A stretch of DNA of 64,000 nucleotides, taken from NCBI GenBank assembly GCA_900541415.1, contig UQJP01000004.1, positions 1 through 64,000 of the forward strand. The letters are read 5' to 3'. The DNA comes from an uncultured Odoribacter sp. Its GTDB lineage: Bacteria; Bacteroidota; Bacteroidia; Bacteroidales; Marinifilaceae. Under the pieces are notes generated by a model. That model saw only the letters and a list, made by a program, of their open reading frames with translations. It was not told where the DNA came from and ran no database searches. Positions 50,050 through 60,200 of the stretch are shown here, in pieces (within the stretch, counting starts at the first letter, position 1; each line of letters opens with the position of its first letter). The position numbers and the translations under genes were made by a program.

Positions 50050-51681
50050 TTACATCAGGAAGCTCAACAGCGTTCCGGCAGCTACGGCCGATCCGATCAC
50101 TCCCGACACGTTGGGAGCCATCGCGTGCATCAGCAGATAGTTGGTCGGATCGTTCTTCAATCCCATGTTTTGTACCACACGGGCGCTGTCCGGGACGGCC
50201 GAAACTCCGGCAGCACCGATCATCGGGTTGATCGGGTTGTCTTTCGGCGATAGCACGTTCATGAGTTTGGCAACCAATACACCGCCGGCTGTGGCGATGA
50301 CGAACGAGAAAGCACCCAGCACAAATATCTTGATGGAAGTTTCTGTCAGGAATACGTCGGCCTGAGTGGAAGCTCCTACGGTGATACCCAGCAGCATCGT
50401 AATGATGTCGATCAGGGCGTTGCTGGCTGTGTTGGCCAAACGATTGGTTACCGTAGATTCTTTCAGCAAATTACCGAAGAATAACATTCCCAGCAACGGA
50501 AGAGCCGAAGGTGCGATAAAGGCCGTCAGCAGCAGGCCGATGATCGGGAATAGTTGTTTTTCCAGACGGCTTACGGCACGTGGGGCACGCATCTTGATTT
50601 TCCGTTCTTTTTTCGTGGTCAGCAGGTTGATCACAGGCGGCTGGATCACCGGAACCAATGCCATGTAGGAATACGCGGCGATAGCGATCGGACCGATCAG
50701 GTTTTTCACCAGCGTTCCGTCGGCCAGCATATTGACACCGTTCGCCAGTTTGGACGACAGGAAGATGGCCGTGGGACCGTCCGCTCCACCGATAATACCG
50801 ATGGCGGCAGCTTCAGGAGGAGCAAATCCTAACCAAAGAGCCCCGAGGAAGGTTACAAAGATACCTAACTGCGCAGCCGCTCCCAAAAGCATCAGGCGCG
50901 GATTGGAAATCAGCGAGGAGAAGTCGGTCATGGCTCCGATCCCCAGGAAGATCAAAGGCGGATACCAACCGTTGATAACCCCCGAATACAGGATATTCAA
51001 CACCGATCCCGGCTCATAGATTCCTAATTTCAGGTTAAACGCTTCCCCCATATAGAAAGGAATATTTCCGATGATGATACCCATTCCAATCGGGATGAGC
51101 AACATTGGCTCATAGTCGAAGCGGATGGCCAGGTAGATGAAAAACAGGGCTACCAGAATCATCACCAGGTTTTTCCAGGTGGCATTGGCAAATCCGGTAA
51201 ATTCCCAGAAATTTTTCATTCCGGCAACAGCATCGGAATTGTGCACTGCGTTCATCACCGGGGCGGAAAAATGAAGCATATTTTCTGCAAACCACGCTTT
51301 TCTTTCGCCTAAGTTTACGGTGACGTCGTGTGTCAGGTAACCTCCGTTTCCGTTAGGGTCTAAATTCGGTTTAAACTCGGTGATTACTTTCGGGTTGTAG
51401 TTCATGACTACGGTATCGCCGTTCAGCTTCCACGTTCCCGTGTAGCGCTGCTTGATAGAGTCCATGGTGAAAGTGCCGTCGTCCAAAAACGAATAGGTTT
51501 TATACCGGGCGACAGTTCTGTCGGATGTTCCGACAGCATTGGGGATATAACCGTCGGTCTTATTCACCCACTTGCCATGGACAAGCTCTTCTTTTAAGCT
51601 GCGGTGTCCGGATGCCTGGCAATATTCATTGCCTGTCACCACAAACAGGAACGACAGCAATATAAAAATAAGTTTGTTCAT
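50050..51681 (-). CDS. oadB: Na+-translocating decarboxylase beta subunit (OadB/MmdB) with exported N-terminal extension
   Basis: The membrane subunit that couples decarboxylation of carboxybiotin to Na+ export. Residues about 158-543 are standard OadB: WEFTGFANATWKNLVMI, FDYEPMLLIPIGMGIIIGNI, IGIIGGADGPTAIFLSSKLA (the Asp of the ion pathway) and GVIGSAVAAGTLLSFL at the end. The first ~155 residues are extra: a signal-peptide-like start (MNKLIFILLSFLFVVTGNEY) and a lipocalin-like beta domain (ELVHGKWVNKTDGY, TYSFLDDGTFTMDSIKQRYT, GTWKLNGDTVVMNYN). Usual OadB proteins are about 400-430 residues. ATG 51681 is used because it follows the mmdC stop by 10 bp. Last gene of the operon. Confidence 0.92.
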   Translation of the reverse strand: MNKLIFILLSFLFVVTGNEYCQASGHRSLKEELVHGKWVNKTDGYIPNAVGTSDRTVARYKTYSFLDDGTFTMDSIKQRYTGTWKLNGDTVVMNYNPKVITEFKPNLDPNGNGGYLTHDVTVNLGERKAWFAENMLHFSAPVMNAVHNSDAVAGMKNFWEFTGFANATWKNLVMILVALFFIYLAIRFDYEPMLLIPIGMGIIIGNIPFYMGEAFNLKLGIYEPGSVLNILYSGVINGWYPPLIFLGIGAMTDFSSLISNPRLMLLGAAAQLGIFVTFLGALWLGFAPPEAAAIGIIGGADGPTAIFLSSKLANGVNMLADGTLVKNLIGPIAIAAYSYMALVPVIQPPVINLLTTKKERKIKMRAPRAVSRLEKQLFPIIGLLLTAFIAPSALPLLGMLFFGNLLKESTVTNRLANTASNALIDIITMLLGITVGASTQADVFLTETSIKIFVLGAFSFVIATAGGVLVAKLMNVLSPKDNPINPMIGAAGVSAVPDSARVVQNMGLKNDPTNYLLMHAMAPNVSGVIGSAVAAGTLLSFLM

Positions 51682-51691
51682 ATTTTTGTAT

Positions 51692-52120
51692 TTATGCAAG
51701 TTCTACTAAAGTGTCTCCTTGTAAGATGGAATCGCCTTCTTTGACGAGGATCGCTTTCACTACACCGCCTTTTTCGGAAACGATGTTGTTATCCATTTTC
51801 ATGGCTTCCATAATCATCAGGCAATCTCCTGCTTTTACGGTAGCTCCTACGGAAACATTGATTTTCTTAATTGTTCCGGGGAGTGGGGAGCTTACTTTGT
51901 AGGCTTTTCCCGTGTCTGCCGATTTCTTGATGTCGCCTTCTCCCGGCTTATTCACCACAGGTTTGCGAGCCAATACAGGAGTTTTCGTTTTTTTATCTTC
52001 TCCCTCTATCTCTACGTCGTAAGCTGTTCCGTTTACGGCTACTTTTGCATTGTTTCCATCGAATTCACCGATTTCAACTTCGTAGGTCTGCCCGTTGATT
52101 TTGAATTTATATTTCTTCAT
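51692..52120 (-). CDS. mmdC: Biotin carrier subunit of methylmalonyl-CoA decarboxylase
   Basis: A 142-residue biotinyl protein. A beta N-terminal segment (KYKFKINGQTYEVEIGEFDG), a Pro/Lys-rich linker (KTKTPVLARKPVVNKPGEGD) and a C-terminal biotinyl/lipoyl domain with EAMKMDNNI, whose central Lys carries biotin. It shuttles carboxyl groups from the carboxyltransferase to OadB. Spaced 22 bp from oadG and 10 bp from oadB in the operon. Confidence 0.95.
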   Translation of the reverse strand: MKKYKFKINGQTYEVEIGEFDGNNAKVAVNGTAYDVEIEGEDKKTKTPVLARKPVVNKPGEGDIKKSADTGKAYKVSSPLPGTIKKINVSVGATVKAGDCLMIMEAMKMDNNIVSEKGGVVKAILVKEGDSILQGDTLVELA

Positions 52121-52142
52121 AGTTTTAATCGTTTTTCATTAA

Positions 52143-52508
52143 TTATTTTCTCAGCGGTTGGTTTTGTACACCGTAAATTTTAGAACTCCACGGAGAGTAT
52201 TGTTTCTGTGCATTGCGGATGGTGATGATGTTACTTTCCTCGTCATGCAATTCGTTCAGATACATATGAAGTCCCATAGCGATAGCCACATTGACATCGG
52301 CTTGCACGTTCACGGATTGAGCTTCCTCGGTTTTCCCTTCTTTTTTCAGTTTATTTTTGATGTTCATTTCCAAAAGTTTGGGAATTCCCATAAAGATAAA
52401 AACCAAAATGGCAAGAGAAATAAATACCACCAGAATACTCACGATGGAAATTGTGTATCCACCTGCTTCTGCTGCGGCGTCTGTGGCGAGCATGATTAAA
52501 CTTGTCAT
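52143..52508 (-). CDS. OadG-family gamma subunit
   Basis: A 121-residue single-pass membrane protein: one N-terminal helix (ISIVSILVVFISLAILVFIF) and a charged cytosolic tail (MNIKNKLKKEGKTEEAQSVN, MYLNELHDEESNIITIRNAQ, SPWSSKIYGVQ). These match the OadG/MmdD family, which assembles the decarboxylase complex and binds zinc in some members. It sits between the carboxyltransferase and biotin-carrier genes, as in other Bacteroidetes. Confidence 0.9.
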   Translation of the reverse strand: MTSLIMLATDAAAEAGGYTISIVSILVVFISLAILVFIFMGIPKLLEMNIKNKLKKEGKTEEAQSVNVQADVNVAIAMGLHMYLNELHDEESNIITIRNAQKQYSPWSSKIYGVQNQPLRK

Positions 52509-52518
52509 ATTTCTTTAT

Positions 52519-54081
52519 TTATAAGGGTATATTACTATGTTTTTTCGGTGGATTGACCACTTTTTTCGTGCGTAAGCTTTCGAATGCGCGGATTACCCGG
52601 AAACGGGTGTTACGCGGTTCGATAACATCGTCGATATATCCGAATGAAGCTGCCTGATAAGGGTTGGCGAAAGCTTCGTTGTAAGAATCGGTTTTTTCTG
52701 CGATGAATTTCGCTTTTTCTTCCGGATCGGTGATCGCTGCGATTTCTTTTCCGTAGAGCACCTCGATGGCTCCCTGCGCACCCATTACCGCAATTTGTGC
52801 CGTAGGCCATGCGTAGTTGAAATCACCGCGCAATTGCTTACATGACATCACGTCGTGAGCTCCACCGTATGATTTACGCAGGGTAACGGTAACTTTGGGA
52901 ACGGTAGCTTCTCCGTAAGCGAACATTAGTTTCGCTCCGTGAGTGATGATACCGCCATACTCCTGCACTTTGCCCGGCAGGAATCCCGGAACGTCTACCA
53001 AAGTAAGGATCGGGATATTGAAACAGTCGCAGAAACGCACGAAACGCGCCGCTTTGCGGGATGCTTCGATGTCGAGAACTCCGGCATAGAAATTAGGCTG
53101 GTTGGCGATTACGCCTACCGGAATGCCTCCCATGCGGCAGAAGCCGACGATAATGTTTTTAGCGTAATTCCGATGTACTTCCAGGAATTCCCCGTTATCG
53201 ACGATCGATTCGATCACCTCCAGCATGTTATAGGGCTGGTTGGGATTATCGGGAATGATCGAGTTCAGACGATCTTCCAGACGGTCGATCGGATCGGTGC
53301 TATCGATGACCGGAGCGTCTTCCAGGTTGTTGGAAGGCAGGTAGGATAATAGTTTACGGATAATCAGGATACCTTCTTCTTCGTTTTCCACCATGAAGTG
53401 AGCAACTCCCGATTTACTGGAGTGAACACGGGCTCCTCCGAGGTCTTCGGTGGAAATATCTTCCCCGGTAACGGTTTTCACCACTTTCGGCCCGGTGACG
53501 AACATATATGAGTTTTCTTCGGTCATCAGGATAAAGTCCGTAAGTGCAGGAGAATACACAGCTCCTCCGGCGCACGGCCCAAAAATTGCGGAAATCTGCG
53601 GAATCACGCCGGATGCCAGAATATTGCGTTCGAAAATTTCGGCGTATCCGGCCAGTGAAGTCACACCTTCCTGAATACGTGCACCGCCGGAGTCGTTTAA
53701 TCCGATCACCGGAGCGCCTACCGTCATGGCTTTATCCATAACCTTGCAGATTTTCTGCGCGAGTGTTTCGGATAATGCCCCGCCGAATACGGTGAAATCC
53801 TGTGCAAATACAAATACGATACGTCCGTCGATCGTTCCCTGTCCGGTAACGACGCCATCTCCGAGGAATTTATTTTTTTCCATGCCGAAATTGGTGCAAC
53901 GGTGGGTGACGAACATATCGAATTCTTCGAAGCTACCCTCGTCGAGCAGCATGTCGATACGTTCACGGGCTGTCAGCTTACCTTTCTGGTGCTGAGAATC
54001 GATTCTTTTTTGTCCGCCTCCTAATTTGGCTTCTCCCCGGAGGTCTATCAGTTTTTTTACTTTATCTTGATTTGTGGCCAT
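52519..54081 (-). CDS. mmdA: Methylmalonyl-CoA decarboxylase carboxyltransferase (alpha) subunit
   Basis: A 520-residue acyl-CoA carboxyltransferase that moves the carboxyl group from methylmalonyl-CoA to the biotin carrier. Tandem crotonase-like domains contain LIDLRGEAKLGGGQKRIDSQ at the start, the oxyanion-hole glycines GLNDSGGARIQEGV and GPCAGGAVYSPALTDF, and in the second half VDVPGFLPGKVQEYGGIITH, followed by GAKLMFAYGEATVPKVTV. Length is standard. It is the second gene of the operon that begins with methylmalonyl-CoA epimerase, so it serves the succinate-to-propionate route. Confidence 0.96.
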   Translation of the reverse strand: MATNQDKVKKLIDLRGEAKLGGGQKRIDSQHQKGKLTARERIDMLLDEGSFEEFDMFVTHRCTNFGMEKNKFLGDGVVTGQGTIDGRIVFVFAQDFTVFGGALSETLAQKICKVMDKAMTVGAPVIGLNDSGGARIQEGVTSLAGYAEIFERNILASGVIPQISAIFGPCAGGAVYSPALTDFILMTEENSYMFVTGPKVVKTVTGEDISTEDLGGARVHSSKSGVAHFMVENEEEGILIIRKLLSYLPSNNLEDAPVIDSTDPIDRLEDRLNSIIPDNPNQPYNMLEVIESIVDNGEFLEVHRNYAKNIIVGFCRMGGIPVGVIANQPNFYAGVLDIEASRKAARFVRFCDCFNIPILTLVDVPGFLPGKVQEYGGIITHGAKLMFAYGEATVPKVTVTLRKSYGGAHDVMSCKQLRGDFNYAWPTAQIAVMGAQGAIEVLYGKEIAAITDPEEKAKFIAEKTDSYNEAFANPYQAASFGYIDDVIEPRNTRFRVIRAFESLRTKKVVNPPKKHSNIPL

Positions 54082-54202
54082 GTTTTTTAAGTTTGAATGT
54101 TTATAAAGCTATCAGGTTCTTTAAATCCACAAAATTCACAAGTCTGTATCGGATTAATATAGGCTTATGAATTTTGCCGGACGGTAAACCTTCGTAACTC
54201 GT

Positions 54203-54607
54203 TTATTTCTTACCGCAAAGTTCGGTTAGTACGCGGTTGGTTGATTTCGGGTGTAAGAAACCGATTTTCAAGCCTTCTGCACCATTGCGAGGGGCCTTGT
54301 CGATCAGTTGGCAACCGGCTTCTGCCGCTTCATTCAGGGCTTCTGCCACATCGTCTACTGCAAATGCCATGTGGTGCATACCACCGCCATTTTTTTCAAC
54401 GAATTTTCCGATAGGACCTTCCGGGTCGGTAGATTCGAGCAATTCGATTTTAGTCTGCCCTACCTGGAAAAAGGCCGTTTTCACTTTTTGGTCTTTCACT
54501 TCTTCAATGGCATAGCATTTCAGACCTAATACTTTTTCATAGAAAGGAATTGCCTCGTCAAGACTCTGTACAGCAATACCGATGTGTTCAATATGAGTCG
54601 GTTTCAT
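54203..54607 (-). CDS. mce: Methylmalonyl-CoA epimerase
   Basis: A 134-residue VOC-fold metalloenzyme that converts (R)- to (S)-methylmalonyl-CoA and back. ATG 54607 (MKPTHIEHIGIAVQSLDEAI) is used; an upstream in-frame ATG gives an implausible leader. Metal ligands of the fold are present: His7 in HIEHIGIAV (His10 also near), His in GGGMHHMAFAVDD and Glu in RVLTELCGKK. It links the mutase product to the decarboxylase encoded by the four downstream genes. A promoter for the operon lies at 54733-54764. Confidence 0.96.
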   Translation of the reverse strand: MKPTHIEHIGIAVQSLDEAIPFYEKVLGLKCYAIEEVKDQKVKTAFFQVGQTKIELLESTDPEGPIGKFVEKNGGGMHHMAFAVDDVAEALNEAAEAGCQLIDKAPRNGAEGLKIGFLHPKSTNRVLTELCGKK

Positions 54608-54732
54608 CACTAAAAATGTTTTTGTTAAAAATATAATAAACTGTTTAATTATCGATGCTTTTATAATACAATCCTGGTCCACATACTTTGGATTTTGTAG
54701 CTAACGAAAACGTTTTACAACAAATTGCGTTC

Positions 54733-54764
54733 CAAAATTACGGATTGTAATTGCGAATATCAAG
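54733..54764 (-). promoter_or_regulatory. Promoter of the methylmalonyl-CoA decarboxylase operon
   Basis: Minus strand: CTTG (54761-54764), 20-bp spacer, TAATTTTG (54733-54740). The start would be near 54727, leaving a 5' leader of about 120 nt. Confidence 0.65.
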
Positions 54765-55134
54765 AAATTTGCCACTTTATTTTAATTTTTTAGAAAGTGG
54801 GGGGAGGCTTTGTGTAATATATTAAAAAATAGCGTATTAAGTTGTTCTGAAAAGGGAAAAAATAAGAAAAACAGGATAAAATTAAGTGTGTCGGAAAGTA
54901 ATTGACGAGATAAAAAAAGGGAATTTGGAAGAATAAATGTGGAGGGATAAAAGGGGGTGGGGAGAGGATGTTTATAGGGCGGAAGAAGGAGGTTTCGGGA
55001 GACACGGAAACAGAGGGCAATAGTTGAAACGGAGAGAGGAAATGAAGGAAACGGGCGAACTTTTAAGGGGAATGAAGCGTATAGATTTAAATTAATAAAA
55101 ACATTTGAATGTTTGAATAATAAAATTTAAAACT
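54765..55134. other. Purine-skewed intergenic stretch
   Basis: No gene recognised. From about 54840 to 55080 the + strand is strongly G/A-rich (roughly three quarters by eye), with little inverted-repeat structure. It separates the divergent decarboxylase operon and the small membrane-protein gene. Confidence 0.6.
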
Positions 55135-55560
55135 ATGAACAGACAAAGATTTGCGGTATTGATTGTGGCTATCATCGGAATTATAGCTACTTTCTTACCC
55201 TGGTACAGGATTATGGAAATAGGAACGGTTTCGGGAATGTCGTCTTCAGGATGGTTTACTATCCTGATGTTTATTGTGACGATTATTTTAGCTGTGCGGA
55301 AAAATTTGCACGAGGATATGACAATGGGTATATCCTGGTGTGTGACGATATGCAGCTTATTGGCTTCGTTTGTCGTGCTGTGGAAAATAATCGATATTTA
55401 TTTCGCAAAGGAAGGAATGTTCAGCCTGGGAGGAAATATGTATGGAATTATGGGTAGTCAGGTCAAGGTGGAATACGGTGCATGGCTGGTGGTGATCGCC
55501 GGTATTTGTTTACCGTTTGCCGCTTTTATTTTTCGTGACCGTACTTTCCGGCGTGTTTAA
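55135..55560 (+). CDS. Small four-helix membrane protein, unknown function
   Basis: A 141-residue protein with four hydrophobic segments (about 5-25, 40-60, 68-90 and 112-135) and short polar loops. The pattern FLPWYRIMEIGTVSGMSSSGWF after the first helix is similar to other small membrane proteins in which a Pro-Trp turn follows helix one, but I do not recognise the family. No catalytic motif. It stands alone after the purine-rich intergenic stretch. Confidence 0.7.
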   Translation: MNRQRFAVLIVAIIGIIATFLPWYRIMEIGTVSGMSSSGWFTILMFIVTIILAVRKNLHEDMTMGISWCVTICSLLASFVVLWKIIDIYFAKEGMFSLGGNMYGIMGSQVKVEYGAWLVVIAGICLPFAAFIFRDRTFRRV

Positions 55561-55735
55561 GCGGGCGGAAAAATCTCCCGTTTTTCAGCGACTATTTTTT
55601 TAAGTTTCCCGTCTTTTATTTTGTATTTGAAATCGGACGGGAAATTTTATACCACTCTATTTCCTCTTTTTTTGTTTTTTTTCTATCTTGTGACTTCTTA
55701 GGATATGGAAAATAGTTACTTTAAAATATAAAGAT

Positions 55736-57124
55736 ATGTTTGAAACAAGTGTTTATAAGAACAGGCGGAAAAAGCTGATGGAAAAGATGAGCGGTGGTTT
55801 GGTATTGATCTTGGGAAACGGGGAGGCTCCGGCCAACTATACGGATAATACCTATAAATTCCGTCAGGATAGTTCTTTTTCTTATTTCTTCGGCCTGAAT
55901 TTGCCGGGTTTTGCCGGGGTATTGGATGTGGATGCCGGGAAAGAGTATGTTTTCGGGAATGATGTAGACATAGATGATATTATTTGGATGGGGCCTCAGC
56001 CTTTGGTGAAAGACCTGGCTGCAAAAGTCGGTGTGGAAACCACATTTCCGTTTGCAGAACTTGCGGTTTGCCTGAAAGAAGCTATCTCAAAGGGACGCCG
56101 TATTCATTTTTTACCTCCTTATCGTTTCAGGAATGTCGTATTGCTGGAAGATTTGTTGGGAATTCATCATTCCCTGATTAAGAATTATGCTTCTTTGGAG
56201 CTGATCAAAGCTGTGGTATCCCTGCGTTCTGTGAAAGAACCTTGTGAGATAGAAGAGATTACGAAGGCTTGTAATATCGGCTACGAGATGCATACGGCAG
56301 CTATGCGCCATTGTAAGCCGGGAGTGAAAGAACAGTATATCGCCGGATTGATCGAGGGAATTGCAGCTTCCTACGGCAGTATGGTGTCGTTTCCGGTGAT
56401 TATGTCTCAGAACGGGGAAACCTTGCATAACCATGACCATAGCCAGATATTACAACAGGGACGCATGATGCTGACGGATGCCGGAGCGGAAACCGTGATG
56501 AATTATTGTTCTGATTTTACGCGTACCGTGCCCGTAGGCGGAAAGTTTACCGCCCGTCAGAAAGATATTTATAATATTGTGCTGGCTTGTAACAATGAGG
56601 CTATCAAGCTGGCACGTCCGGGTGTGACTTATCAATATGTGCACCTCGAAGTATGTAAAGTGCTGGCACAGGGTTTGAAAGACCTGGGGTTGATGAAGGG
56701 TGACGTCAATGAGGCGGTAGCTGCCGGGGCGCATGCTTTATTTATGCCTCACGGATTGGGACACATGATGGGGCTGGATGTGCACGATATGGAAGACCTG
56801 GGGCAGATTAATGTGGGATATGATGACGAAGTCCGTCCGATCCAGCAATTCGGGACTTCTTCTCTGCGAATGGGACGCCGCTTGCAGGAAGGTTTTGTCA
56901 TTACGGACGAACCGGGCTGTTATTTTATTCCGGCTTTGATCGACCAGTGGAAGCAGCAAGGATTGCATAAAGATTTTCTGGTTTTCGATAAGATCGAAGG
57001 CTTCAAAGATTTCGGAGGAATCCGTTTGGAAGACGATATTTTGATCACGAAAGACGGATCGCGTTTTCTGGGAGATAAACGTACGCCGATCACCGTGGAG
57101 GAAGTGGAAGAAATAATGTCATAA
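55736..57124 (+). CDS. Aminopeptidase P family (M24) metallopeptidase
   Basis: A 462-residue Xaa-Pro aminopeptidase-type enzyme. The N-terminal creatinase-like domain (YKNRRKKLMEKMSGGLVLIL, DSSFSYFFGLNLPGFAGVLD) precedes the pita-bread catalytic domain with dinuclear metal ligands in order: TDAGAETVMNYCSDFTRTVP (two Asp), MPHGLGHMMGLDVHD (His), ITDEPGCYF (Glu) and GGIRLEDDILIT (Glu). Cytosolic; removes N-terminal residues before proline. The gene ends 36 bp before a strong terminator. Confidence 0.95.
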   Translation: MFETSVYKNRRKKLMEKMSGGLVLILGNGEAPANYTDNTYKFRQDSSFSYFFGLNLPGFAGVLDVDAGKEYVFGNDVDIDDIIWMGPQPLVKDLAAKVGVETTFPFAELAVCLKEAISKGRRIHFLPPYRFRNVVLLEDLLGIHHSLIKNYASLELIKAVVSLRSVKEPCEIEEITKACNIGYEMHTAAMRHCKPGVKEQYIAGLIEGIAASYGSMVSFPVIMSQNGETLHNHDHSQILQQGRMMLTDAGAETVMNYCSDFTRTVPVGGKFTARQKDIYNIVLACNNEAIKLARPGVTYQYVHLEVCKVLAQGLKDLGLMKGDVNEAVAAGAHALFMPHGLGHMMGLDVHDMEDLGQINVGYDDEVRPIQQFGTSSLRMGRRLQEGFVITDEPGCYFIPALIDQWKQQGLHKDFLVFDKIEGFKDFGGIRLEDDILITKDGSRFLGDKRTPITVEEVEEIMS

Positions 57125-57160
57125 TTTGTTTTTTATTTGCAAAAAACATTGTACACTTGT

Positions 57161-57203
57161 AAAGTGTATTGAAAGAGACTTTCAATACACTTTATTTTTT
57201 TTG
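57161..57203 (+). terminator. Terminator between the M24 peptidase and the giant Ig protein
   Basis: Perfect 15-bp stem AAAGTGTATTGAAAG/CTTTCAATACACTTT with a 3-nt loop AGA, then a T run. It ends only 36 bp before the next start codon. Confidence 0.93.
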
Positions 57204-57238
57204 TGTAGTTGTGTTATTGGATTATAAAACAAAGTTTT

Positions 57239-60200
57239 ATGCGTGTGTTGAAACTGTTTACCGTCGCAGGGGTTCTGGTGATTGCCTGTCTGTGTCAGAT
57301 TACCCGGGCGGATGTTTCCGCAGAAAATGTGCTTTTGCCTGCAACCACAGGGCCGGAAGAAATCAAGGAAGTTATTTCAATGGGCGTAGATACTTTGGAA
57401 GCTTGCATCGACCAGAGGGTTACCCTGAAGTGTGCTGACGGGATCGACGACAAGGACGTTTTGGAGTATGAGTGGAAAGAAAAAGAGTCCGGTGTGGTGG
57501 TGGGAACAACCCGTAATGTGGTGGTCAGTCCTAAAGCTACGGTAACTTATCAGTTGAATGTGAAATATATCCTCCGGTATGACGAACGGATCAAGAACGG
57601 GGATTTCGAGTTGGGAGAAAGCGATTGTTATGCGTCGGGGCCCTGGTGGAATGAAGTGTGGAAATGCCGTTCTTTTGAGTCCGATTATACATACGTTTAT
57701 AGTAATTATAGTACTTCCATGCATCCGGAAGGTACTTGTAAGATTGTACAGAATACCCGCCAAAATCATATGTATTTTTTGAATATTATCGACCATACGA
57801 AAAGGGATGGTACGGGATATTTATTGGTGGTAAACGGGGATGCCTCTGAGAATCGCAACAGAATTGTATGGAAAACGGATATTCAGGATGTGATTCCCGG
57901 TAAGCAGTATGCTTTTTCGGCCTGGACGGCGAATATAGGAGGCGCTAATCCTCCTAAACTCGACTTTACCATTAACGGCCAGGGACTGGGAGGGATATAC
58001 GACAGTTACAGCCCTTCGGCGGGAGGAAGGTGGGAGCAACTGTATAAAATATGGACGGCGGATAACGACCATGCAACTATCGCTTTGATTAATAAAGTCA
58101 AGGCGGCCAGCGGTAATGATTTTACGCTGGACGATATTTCTTTCGCTCCTGTGGTTTTGGGTGTAGGAGAAGTGAAAGTGAAGATATTGCCTCAGGTCGA
58201 TCTGGCTAAATTAGCCGATTTGAAAGTGTGTGAGGAGGCGGATTTGAAGATCGATGCGAATGCCATCGGTAGTGGTATCACTGGATATAAATGGGTGAGA
58301 ATGCGTGACGGGGTGACGTTGAGTACCGAAAGTTCCATGCAGATCACTGTTGCCGACCGGGATCGGGATGCCGGAATGTATTCCTGTACGGTGACGGGCG
58401 CTTGCGGCGATAAAAGCGTAGAGTTTGCGGTGGGAGTGACGGAAAAATTGCGGAACACCGGATTGAAAGTCGATACGGTGGCTGTTTGCCTGAATGAAGA
58501 AGCCCGGCTGAGTGCCGACCGGATTACCGGGGATGGTTTGAAATATTCGTGGCGTGCTCCGGCTTTCGACTGGCTGAAAACGGGAGAAGGATGGTTGCCC
58601 GTTACCGCCGATGAAGTGGTATACCGTAAACCCAGCGCCGGATTGAACGACGCGGGTAAGTATCGCTGTGTGGTGACCGGGACTTGCGGACGCGATACGG
58701 TGTATTCCGTGCTGAAAGTGGGGGATACGCCGCGTTTGCGCGCTGTGGCCAACGATACCACCGTTTGCGTGGGAGAGCCTGTGCGTTTGTGGGTGGAAGC
58801 CATTGAAGCCGGGACGGATATTAGCTGGGTATTGCCCGACAATACCGTAAGCCGGGGAAAATACCTGGATGTAAGGGGAGGGCAGGATGCGAAAGTTTAC
58901 CGATATGTGCTGGAAAAATGCGGACGGCAGCTTAAAGGAGGCGTGACGGTGTCTGTGTTTCCGGTTTTATCGCAGGTGAAAGTGAGCCGTGATACGGCTG
59001 TTTGCCCCGGAGGCGCTGCTAAATTATGGATTACGGCAAAGGGAGAGGGTTTGAAATATTCGTGGAGCAGGGTATATGCGGACGGCAGCATTCAAATCGT
59101 GGGACATACCGCAGAATTGCTTATTCCCAATGTGAGTGCCCGGGATTCCGGGGTTTATGTGGCTACCGTGACGGACGGATGCGGAAATCTTTCCGGCCAG
59201 CAAAAAGTGAAGGTTTCTTTATTGCATGAATACGACCGCCTGAAAGTGACGGACGACCAGGATTATTGCCCCGGAACCCCTGTGCTGTTGGAAGTGACCG
59301 GGGGAGGAAGCGGTTTGCGGTATGAATGGACTGCTCCGGCGGGGACGAAACAAAGTGGCGCGCAACTTATCGTTCCGTCTTTGGGAGCAGGAACAAAAGG
59401 AACGTATATTTGCCATATTTCCGGGGTATGTCCCGGCGTGAAGAAAGAAGTCCGGGTGGGTATGCTTTCCGGTTTGAAAGTGAAACCCTCGGAATCGGCT
59501 TTCCGGGTGTGTATCGGGGAACAGGTCGTTCTTCGGGTGAATGCGGAAGGTACGGATTTAATTTATAGCTGGAGAAAGAATAATGTATCGCTCGGAAATA
59601 CGCGAAATGAACTTGTTTTGAACGGTATTACGGCTGCCGACAGCGGAAAATACGAATGTATTTTGGGATCGGCATGTGGCGATACGACGCTGGTTTATCG
59701 GGTGGCATTGAAAGAGCCTACTAAGATCGTAGACCATACTCCCGACCATAAATATGTGGGACTGACCGACAATCTGGTTTTGTATGTCCGTGCAACCGGA
59801 GAGAATAATACTTATGTGTGGAAACGGGACGGCAGAGTGGTAGGGGGAAACAGCAATTATTTGAATCTGTCTTCTGTGGGAAGCGGAACGGAGGGAGATT
59901 TGCAATTTACGTGTGAGGTAAGTGGTGATTGCGGTACAGACCGGGTGGTTTTAAATGTGCATGTGAGAGAGTTTTCCCAGGTAAACCGGGATACGACGGT
60001 GAGGGTGTGTCAGGGAGAAGATTATACGTTTCAGGTCAAGGCCCGGCTGCCGGAATGCGGGAGGGAAACGGGCGTGGAATATCGGGTGGAACATAACGGG
60101 ACGGTTTATTCCACCGGGGACGTGATGCCTTTCCCGTCCGGAACTCCAGGAGGACTGTATACCTGGTATATAAAAAATGAATGCGGGGAGGTTACGGTGA

